A stretch of 64,000 nucleotides of DNA from Methylobacterium currus. GTDB lineage: Bacteria; Pseudomonadota; Alphaproteobacteria; Rhizobiales; Beijerinckiaceae. The notes beneath the pieces were generated by a model. The model was not told the origin of the DNA. It was given only the letters and a program-made list of their open reading frames with translations, and made no database searches. Positions 58,391 to 64,000 of this stretch are shown here, one piece after another; positions within the stretch are counted from its first letter, which is position 1; each line of letters begins with the position of its first letter. The translations under genes were made by a program, and so were the position numbers. The DNA lies in the NCBI RefSeq assembly GCF_003058325.1, contig NZ_CP028843.1, forward strand, positions 4,562,001 through 4,626,000. The letters are read 5' to 3'.

Positions 58391-58957
58391 TCAGCGCATC
58401 GCGTCTGTGATGCGGGCTGCGAAGGTGAGATCGTCGTAGATGTCGGCGAGGGCGAGGCTCGCGCCGATCTCCGGCAGGTCGATCACTGCCTCCAGTCCCT
58501 CGAACAGCTCCGGTCGCCAGCCTTCGGCCTCGCGGTGGTAGAGCAGGGCGACCGGTGCGACGGTTTCGCGGACCAGGATGCAACGAAGCGTCGGATGGCG
58601 CTTGTGCTCCTCAAGCTTCACGGTCCGATCGACGGTGGTGGTCGAAGGGGAGGCGATCTCGACGACGAGACGCGTCTCGCGGGCCTCGTGCGTGTCGTAG
58701 ACCATCTCGCCGCACGCGACCGTGACGTCGGGCCGCCGGATCGTGGTGATGCTGGTCCGCAGCGAGACGTCATCGGTCGTCGGCCGGCAGCGTGAGCCGC
58801 GGAGCTGGTTGCCTAGGCTGATGATGACGTTCACTGTCACACGGCCGTGCTGGATGCTGGCCCCAGTCATCATCCGGCGCTTCGGCACGGGAACGCCGCC
58901 GACGAGTTCGAACGGCTCGTCCTGCCCCTGCCAGACAAAGAATTCTTCCGGCGTCAT
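58391..58957 (-). CDS. Uma2 family (DUF820) PD-(D/E)XK nuclease-like protein, inverted within the suf cluster
   Basis: This 188-residue protein is of the Uma2/DUF820 type, with MTPEEFFVWQG at the start, then IRRPDVTVACGEMVY and RLVVEIASPSTTTVDRTVKLEEH. The D and ExA-type acidic residues fit the PD-(D/E)XK nuclease core. Family members are common in cyanobacteria and alphaproteobacteria, often in variable places, and their function is unclear. It runs opposite to suf, beginning and ending between sufT and sufA, so it is a likely insertion. Confidence 0.85.
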   Translation of the reverse strand: MTPEEFFVWQGQDEPFELVGGVPVPKRRMMTGASIQHGRVTVNVIISLGNQLRGSRCRPTTDDVSLRTSITTIRRPDVTVACGEMVYDTHEARETRLVVEIASPSTTTVDRTVKLEEHKRHPTLRCILVRETVAPVALLYHREAEGWRPELFEGLEAVIDLPEIGASLALADIYDDLTFAARITDAMR

Positions 58958-59115
58958 CCGCCGCCGGCGCCGCGTCCGCCATCGCCGCCTCCGTCACGTC
59001 CCATCCTAGCACACCGCGCGGTGGACCCCGGCGACCGGGATGCTTATCTTGTGGCTGTAACGTCACGCCTCAACCGCCCGGGCCTTGAACCCGGCCGTCG
59101 GAGAGAGTTTTCACA

Positions 59116-59496
59116 ATGGCACCGAGCTTCAAGGTGATGTCGCTGACCGAAGCCGCCGCCGAGCGGATCAAGGGCATCATGGCCGACGCCGAGCGCCCCA
59201 TCGCGGGCCTGCGCGTCGGCGTCAAGAACGGCGGCTGCGCCGGGATGAGCTACACGATGGAATATGCCGAGGAGCGAAAAGCCGGCGAGGACGTCGTCGA
59301 GGACAAGGGCGTGCGCGTCTTCATCGACCCGAAGGCGGTGCTGTTCCTGCTCGGCACCGAGATGGATTTCCAGACCACGAAGCTGGCGTCGCAGTTCGTG
59401 TTCAACAATCCCAATCAGACCTCGGCCTGCGGCTGCGGCGAGTCGGTCGCGATCACGCCCGCCGACCCGAAGGCACTGACCGCCGCCCACGCCTGA
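59116..59496 (+). CDS. sufA: A-type Fe-S carrier, SufA/IscA-like
   Basis: This 126-residue protein has the HesB/IscA fold with the three conserved cysteines in NGGCAGMSYTMEY and SACGCGESVAI. FKVMSLTEAAAERIKGIM opens the domain. It carries or transfers Fe-S clusters made by SufBCD. In rhizobia sufA ends the same operon; here the Uma2 gene on the opposite strand comes before it, so it may have its own promoter in 58958-59115. Confidence 0.93.
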   Translation: MAPSFKVMSLTEAAAERIKGIMADAERPIAGLRVGVKNGGCAGMSYTMEYAEERKAGEDVVEDKGVRVFIDPKAVLFLLGTEMDFQTTKLASQFVFNNPNQTSACGCGESVAITPADPKALTAAHA

Positions 59497-59562
59497 CCCG
59501 CGTCATCCGATCCCCGACGGCGCTTCCGGGCGCCGCTCGCGGGGGGAGGGCCGAGCCGGCGA

Positions 59563-60627
59563 TCAGGCGACGTCGTCCATGGTCTCGGCCGGCGCGGCGT
59601 CGTCGATCACCTGGTTGCGGCCCGCCCGCTTGGCGGTGAACATGCAATGGTCGGCGCGCTCGAGCAGTGACACCGCCGTGTCGCCGCGCCGGTAGGCCGC
59701 GACGCCGACCGAGATGGTGATCCGCCCGAGGCTCTCGCCGGTGGAGCGCTTGACCAGCTCGCGGCCCATCACGCTGGTGCGGACCTTCTCGGCCACCTCC
59801 CGCGCCTCGTCCCGGTCGCTGCCCGGCAGGATGATGCCGAATTCCTCGCCGCCGAACCGCGCGATGGTGGTACGGGGCTCCGCGGATTCGCGCATGGTCA
59901 TCGCCACCAGCCGCAGCACCTGGTCGCCGGTGAGATGGCCGTAGAGGTCGTTGAAGCGCTTGAAGTGGTCGATGTCGAGCACGACGAGGCAGACCGGCTG
60001 GCCCTGGACCGCGGCATGGTCGACGGCCTTGTGCAGCATCTCCTCGAAATGCTTGCGGTTGCCGATGCCGGTGAGGGGATCGGTCAGCGATTCGACGCGC
60101 ACCGCCTCCAGGGTCTCACGCAGGGTCTCGATCTCGTTGCGGCTCTCGCGCATCCGCGCCTCGAGGGTGCGGTTATTGGCGGCCACGTCCCGGGTGGTGA
60201 CGACGAGCGACGAGACGATCTCCCGCACCCGGGCGCGGTTCACCGCCGGCGCGGCAAGGTCCTGGCTGAAGGCTTGCAGCGAGGCGCCGTAACGCGCCGT
60301 CGAGCCGAGCGCCGCGTCCAGCATCTCCATGATCTGCTCGATCTCGGCCAGCACCCCGGTGCTGGCCCGTTCGGTCTCGGTCGAGAGCTTGCGGCCGTCG
60401 AGGTAGGTCTCGAAGAGCTGGTCGACATGGGCGTCGGCCAGGATGCCGTGCTCGGCGGTGATCCGCTTGACGGCCTCGATAAGCTGCCCGTTCAGGCCGG
60501 CCACATACGTGTACCAGACCGTGTAGCTGCGCGGCGTCGCCGAGGACCGATACGCCTTCATCAGCTCCAAGGCACGCTGACCGAACAAGAAGCTCCGATC
60601 AAGCTCGGCGCTGCTCAGGTCAGGCAT
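59563..60627 (-). CDS. Diguanylate cyclase (GGDEF domain)
   Basis: This 354-residue cytosolic protein has an N-terminal helical region of about 175 residues with coiled-coil character and no recognised sensor, then a GGDEF domain (ESLTDPLTGIGNRKHFEEML, VCLVVLDIDHFKRFNDLYGHLTGDQVLR, RFGGEEFGIILPG). The GGEEF signature is catalytically competent. The RxxD inhibitory site normally found just upstream is absent. It makes c-di-GMP, so together with the MHYT-GGDEF-EAL protein the window holds two such enzymes. It converges with sufA. Confidence 0.93.
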   Translation of the reverse strand: MPDLSSAELDRSFLFGQRALELMKAYRSSATPRSYTVWYTYVAGLNGQLIEAVKRITAEHGILADAHVDQLFETYLDGRKLSTETERASTGVLAEIEQIMEMLDAALGSTARYGASLQAFSQDLAAPAVNRARVREIVSSLVVTTRDVAANNRTLEARMRESRNEIETLRETLEAVRVESLTDPLTGIGNRKHFEEMLHKAVDHAAVQGQPVCLVVLDIDHFKRFNDLYGHLTGDQVLRLVAMTMRESAEPRTTIARFGGEEFGIILPGSDRDEAREVAEKVRTSVMGRELVKRSTGESLGRITISVGVAAYRRGDTAVSLLERADHCMFTAKRAGRNQVIDDAAPAETMDDVA

Positions 60628-60752
60628 CGAACGTCTCCGCGCTGGGCGTCGGCTTCGTGCCGGTGCGCCTCTTCCCGACCTGTACAGCCGGTCCGTGGAG
60701 AAGCAGTTAAAGCGCGAAGGAATTTACGCCCGGCACGCGAGAAAACTGCGGT

Positions 60753-62312
60753 CTACTCGCCCTCTGTCCGCTTCTTCAGGACAACTGGCCGGAGCAGGAA
60801 GGCCGGGATGTGAGCGCCCATGCCGATCTCGGCCTCCGGCATCGCGTCGTCGTCCCGGTGACGGCCGCGGTCGTTGCGCCGGCCGGCGGAGCGCTCGTCG
60901 GCGCGATGGCGGTCCTCCGGAACGCGGCGCTCGTTCGGAACCCGCCGCTCGGCCGCCGGCCGCGGTGCCTCGCCGTTGCGGCGCGGGGCCGGAGCCGGCG
61001 CCGGCGCCTCCACCTCCTCAGGACGGTTGCCGCGGGCGCGCCGCCGGCGGGTCTCGTCCCGGCGTCCCTCGTCGCCCCGGCGGGCTTCGTCGCGACGGCC
61101 CTCGCTGCGGCCCTCGTCGCGGCGGCTGCGGCCGCCCCGGCCACGCCGCTCGCCCGGCTCGGAGGCCTCGTCCTCGGGCAGGCTGGCGAGGTCACCCTCT
61201 GCCCAGGCGATCGGCTGGCCGATCAGCGCCTCGATCGCCGCGAGCGACTTCTCGTCGCCGCGGCCGACCAGGGTGAAGGCGGCGCCGGGGCGGCCCGCCC
61301 GGCCGGTGCGGCCGATCCGGTGGACGTAGTCCTCGGCGTGATGCGGCACGTCGAAATTGAAAACGTGGCTCACCGCCGGGATGTCGAGGCCGCGGGCCGC
61401 CACGTCACTGGCGACGAGCAGCGGCACCTCGCCGGAGCGGAACGCGTCGAGCGCCGCCATGCGGGCCCGCTGGTCCATGTCGCCGTGCAGGGCCGCGACG
61501 TTGAAGCCGTGGTTCGCCAGCGACTTCTGCAGCTGCGCGACGTCGCGCTTGCGGTTGCAGAAGACGATGCCGTTGTTCAGATCTTCCGCCGTGCGGATCA
61601 GCTTGCGCAGCGTCTTGCGCTTCTGGTGCCCCTCGGCGCCCGTCGCGACAAGCCGCTGGGTGATGGTGGCGGCGGTGGAGGCGGGGCGCGCCACCTCGAT
61701 GCGGACCGGATTGTGCAGGAAGTCGTCGGCGAGGCGCTGGATCTCCGGCGGCATCGTCGCGGAGAAGAACAGGGTCTGGCGCGTGAACGGCACCATCTTC
61801 ACGATCCGCTCGATGTCGGGGATGAACCCCATGTCGAGCATCCGGTCGGCCTCGTCGATGACGAGCAGCTCGACACCGGTGAGCAGCAGCTTGCCGCGCT
61901 CGAAATGGTCGAGCAGCCGCCCGGGCGTCGCGATCAGCACGTCGACGCCGCGGGTGATCTTCAGGTCCTGGTCGGCGAACGAGACGCCGCCGATCAGCAG
62001 CGCGACGTTGAGCTTGTGGTTCGTGCCGTAGCGCTCGAAATTCTCCACGACCTGCGCGGCGAGCTCGCGCGTCGGCTCAAGGATGAGCGTGCGCGGCATC
62101 CGGGCCCGGGCCCGCCCCTGCTCCAGCAGGGTGAGCATCGGCAGCGTGAACGCCGCCGTCTTGCCGGTGCCGGTCTGGGCGACGCCCAGGACGTCGCGCC
62201 GCGCGAGGACATGCGGAATGGCTTGGGCTTGGATCGGGGTCGGCGTGGTGTAGCCCGCGGCCTCGACGGCCTGCTGGACCTTCTCGCTTAAACCCAGTTC
62301 GGCGAATGACAT
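60753..62312 (-). CDS. DEAD-box RNA helicase, RhlE-like
   Basis: This 519-residue ATP-dependent RNA helicase starts at the ATG at 62312 (MSFAELGLSEKVQQAVEAAGYTTPTPIQ). Motifs appear in order: Q-motif, AQTGTGKT (I), PTRELAAQ (Ia), TPGRLLDH (Ib), DEADRMLDMGF (II), SATMP (III), VFCNRKRD (IV), ARGLDIPAVSHV (V) and HRIGRTGRAGR (VI). The C-terminal 130 residues are an Arg/Glu-rich disordered tail with many RRDE-type repeats that may bind RNA. RhlE-type helicases act in ribosome assembly and RNA decay. The open frame to 62462 is rejected because it adds non-family sequence. Confidence 0.95.
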   Translation of the reverse strand: MSFAELGLSEKVQQAVEAAGYTTPTPIQAQAIPHVLARRDVLGVAQTGTGKTAAFTLPMLTLLEQGRARARMPRTLILEPTRELAAQVVENFERYGTNHKLNVALLIGGVSFADQDLKITRGVDVLIATPGRLLDHFERGKLLLTGVELLVIDEADRMLDMGFIPDIERIVKMVPFTRQTLFFSATMPPEIQRLADDFLHNPVRIEVARPASTAATITQRLVATGAEGHQKRKTLRKLIRTAEDLNNGIVFCNRKRDVAQLQKSLANHGFNVAALHGDMDQRARMAALDAFRSGEVPLLVASDVAARGLDIPAVSHVFNFDVPHHAEDYVHRIGRTGRAGRPGAAFTLVGRGDEKSLAAIEALIGQPIAWAEGDLASLPEDEASEPGERRGRGGRSRRDEGRSEGRRDEARRGDEGRRDETRRRRARGNRPEEVEAPAPAPAPRRNGEAPRPAAERRVPNERRVPEDRHRADERSAGRRNDRGRHRDDDAMPEAEIGMGAHIPAFLLRPVVLKKRTEGE

Positions 62313-62567
62313 TCTGAAGAGAACCGTTGCGCGCGGGCGGATCAGGCCGGCGCGTAAGACACCGTCGCGGCAACGGCCGGGAGGCAAAGTCGTTTCGCAG
62401 CCTGTTCGCGCCGGCTGCGCCGGGGCGGGACGTTCACGCCATTGCTCCGTCGCGTCGGGCACGCGACCGCCCGCAGGACACGCCCGATGCGAGCCCTTTT
62501 GTCAAGTGCTGACCGGGATTTGTTCGGTGAACAGAAGCGCGCCGCCGGCCCTGCGCGCCGCCCGCCG

Positions 62568-62813
62568 TCACGGGCGCGACGGCACACCGCAAGGATCGAG
62601 CCGCGTCCGCGCCGCAGGCCCGGCGATCGATCCGGTGGTCTCGGGCTCGACGACGCCGCGCAGGGTCGCGACCGCCTCCCGGCCGGGTCCGGGGGCCATG
62701 CGCGCCGCCAGGAAGTGAGTGGCCGCCAGCGAGGCGGCGACGGCGAGCAAGGCGATCCTCCAGGTGCGCCGGAGCAGGGAAGGCGGCGCGCTCTGGTGCC
62801 CGGAAGCGTCCAT
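62568..62813 (-). CDS. Small single-span membrane protein, unknown function
   Basis: This 81-residue protein has one TM helix at about residues 17-36 (RIALLAVAASLAATHFLAA) with a basic N-terminus, and a short Pro/Arg-rich C-terminal tail. A GAGGA ribosome site lies six bases before the ATG at 62813, which supports a real gene. I do not recognise a family. Confidence 0.55.
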   Translation of the reverse strand: MDASGHQSAPPSLLRRTWRIALLAVAASLAATHFLAARMAPGPGREAVATLRGVVEPETTGSIAGPAARTRLDPCGVPSRP

Positions 62814-63034
62814 GTCGGTTCCTCAGCGGAAGTGCTCGATCATACGATGGTGCCTCATGGTTAACGCTAAGTGACCGCGCTCATTCGATTTTTTGGATCA
62901 GCAGTCGCCGCCGATTCACGTTTCGTTGACGGGTGGCCGGGTAAACCCTGGCCTCGTTGCAGGAATGCGACAGACCGGGTGACCGACCGGGGATAGAAGC
63001 GCGCCGGCTCTCGCCAATCAGGACCAGTCAGAGA

Positions 63035-63919
63035 ATGAAGAAGATCCTCCTCGCCTCCGTGGCCCTCGTCGGCCTGTCCGCGGCTGCCTCGGCTGCCGAC
63101 CTGCCGCGCCGCGCGGCTCCCCCGCCGGTCTTCACGCCGGTGCCGGTCTTCACTTGGACGGGCTTCTACGCCGGTTTCAACGCCGGTTACGGCTTCGGCA
63201 CTGACGACCGCCGCGCTGGTCCCGTCGTCGGGATCGACAACCGCACCGGCCTGATCGGCGCTGGTCCGGGCGGCGTCCCGGGCACCGCGGTCATCGCCTT
63301 CGGCGGCCGCAACAGCACCGACGGCTTCGTCGGCGGTGGCCAGATCGGCTACAACTACCAGTTCACCCCGGGCTCGGGCGTGGTCGTCGGCATCGAGGCC
63401 GACGCCCAGTACGTCGATTTCGGTCGTGACCGGAACCGCTTCGTCTCGACCTCGCCGCTCGCCGCGCAGCAGGTGTTCAACCCGAACGGCCTGTCGGGCC
63501 TCGACTACTTCGGCACCGTGCGCGGCCGTCTCGGCTACGCCTGGGACCGCACCCTCGTCTACGCCACCGGCGGCTTCGCCTACGGCTCGGGCGGCGGTCG
63601 CGACTTCGGCCTGCCGAACAGCTCGCGCGACGAGTTCCAGACCGGCTGGGTCGTCGGCGGCGGCGTCGAGTACGCTCTGCCCACCGACTCGTTCCTGAAC
63701 TTCTTCCGCTCGTCGGCCGTGACCCTGAAGGTCGAAGGCCTGTACGTGAACCTGGATCAGGGCAACCGCAACAACGGCGCCTTCGCGGTGAACAACGCCG
63801 GCACGGTGATCACCACCTCGTCGCCGGGCGTGGTCGTCGTCAACCCGGGCCAGACCCGTCGCGACACCGAGTTCGCGGTCGTCCGCGCCGGCCTGAACTA
63901 CAAGTTCAACGGCTTCTAG
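63035..63919 (+). CDS. Outer membrane beta-barrel porin family protein (Omp25/Omp31-like)
   Basis: This 294-residue protein starts at the ATG at 63035, with AGGA upstream. The signal peptide is about residues 1-21 (ending ASA-ADLP). The mature start ADLPRRAAPPPVFTPVPVFTWTGFYAGFNAGYGFG is the hallmark of Omp25/31-type barrels. Later GFVGGGQIGYNYQF, YFGTVRGRLGYAWDRTLVYATGGFAYG and the C-terminal AVVRAGLNYKFNGF, ending in Phe, complete an eight-strand barrel. It is a major outer-membrane protein in Hyphomicrobiales. It is followed by a clear terminator. Confidence 0.95.
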   Translation: MKKILLASVALVGLSAAASAADLPRRAAPPPVFTPVPVFTWTGFYAGFNAGYGFGTDDRRAGPVVGIDNRTGLIGAGPGGVPGTAVIAFGGRNSTDGFVGGGQIGYNYQFTPGSGVVVGIEADAQYVDFGRDRNRFVSTSPLAAQQVFNPNGLSGLDYFGTVRGRLGYAWDRTLVYATGGFAYGSGGGRDFGLPNSSRDEFQTGWVVGGGVEYALPTDSFLNFFRSSAVTLKVEGLYVNLDQGNRNNGAFAVNNAGTVITTSSPGVVVVNPGQTRRDTEFAVVRAGLNYKFNGF

Positions 63920-63948
63920 TCGTCGCACTCCGTCGCCCGACGGAGCGG

Positions 63949-63973
63949 AGCCCGGCCTCACGGCCGGGCTTTT
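63949..63973 (+). terminator. Rho-independent terminator of the porin gene
   Basis: GCCCGGCC at 63950-63957 pairs with GGCCGGGC at 63962-63969 around a four-base loop, followed by TTTT at 63970-63973. Stem, loop and T-run are all present, about 30 bp after the stop. This is the clearest intrinsic terminator in the window. Confidence 0.88.
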
Positions 63974-64000
63974 CGCGTTCCAGAAGCGCTCCCTATCGCG

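Overview
The window is GC-rich chromosomal DNA (about 70% G+C) from an alphaproteobacterium of the order Hyphomicrobiales. Methylobacterium or a close relative is most likely. This rests on the Omp25/31-type porin, the MucR regulator, the rhizobial-style suf operon order (sufS-B-C-D-S-T-A) with Irr-like iron boxes, the LOV histidine kinase and the efeUOB iron importer. The genus is inferred from gene content and codon bias; there is no rRNA or marker gene to confirm it.

Layout. 0-3 kb: the end of an MFS exporter and a KpsE/KpsT-type capsule export pair with no permease beside it. 3.1-6.4 kb: efeUOB iron uptake. 6.4-10.9 kb: an M23 peptidoglycan hydrolase, a HupE/UreJ protein, a methyltransferase and a zinc-ligand-poor MucR. 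11.2-11.4 kb: two identical tRNA-Pro(CGG) genes. 11.7-14.9 kb: a LOV hybrid histidine kinase and a phytase-like esterase. 15.0-16.9 kb: a lower-GC two-gene cassette, an OLD/RecF-like AAA ATPase plus a DUF4276 protein with TOPRIM-like acidic motifs, laid out like a phage-defence module. 16.9-21.9 kb: a branched-chain amino-acid-type ABC importer with a LivM-LivG fusion. 22.1-27.2 kb: an accessory segment with a frameshifted NIPSNAP gene, a trypsin-RTX protease broken by one in-frame TAA, a small secreted orphan and AT-rich DNA, bounded by a 30-bp imperfect direct repeat. 27.1-35.3 kb: a secreted Pro/Arg-rich protein, a carboxymuconolactone decarboxylase-like protein, phosphoglucomutase, an MHYT-GGDEF-EAL protein, an ankyrin protein, an HpnL-like membrane protein and a 2Fe-2S ferredoxin. 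35.4-41.1 kb: a complete dpp/opp-type peptide ABC importer. 41.2-51.4 kb: a DUF2306 remnant, an AidB-like acyl-CoA dehydrogenase, a CysZ-like protein, DUF3775, a 1361-residue Pls/PosA-type synthetase, a histidine phosphatase, PPK2 and an alpha/beta hydrolase. 51.5-59.5 kb: the suf Fe-S cluster operon behind two Irr-like boxes, interrupted by an inverted Uma2 gene. 59.6-64 kb: a diguanylate cyclase, a DEAD-box helicase, a small membrane protein and an Omp25/31 porin with a clear terminator.

Iron is a recurring theme: efeUOB brings iron in, suf builds Fe-S clusters and carries iron-box-like sites, and a small ferredoxin is present. Two cyclic-di-GMP proteins and a blue-light kinase give sensory input. 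The best candidates for something undescribed are the AAA/DUF4276 cassette and the interrupted trypsin-RTX gene with its small secreted neighbour. I found no CRISPR array, rRNA, insertion sequence or integrase.
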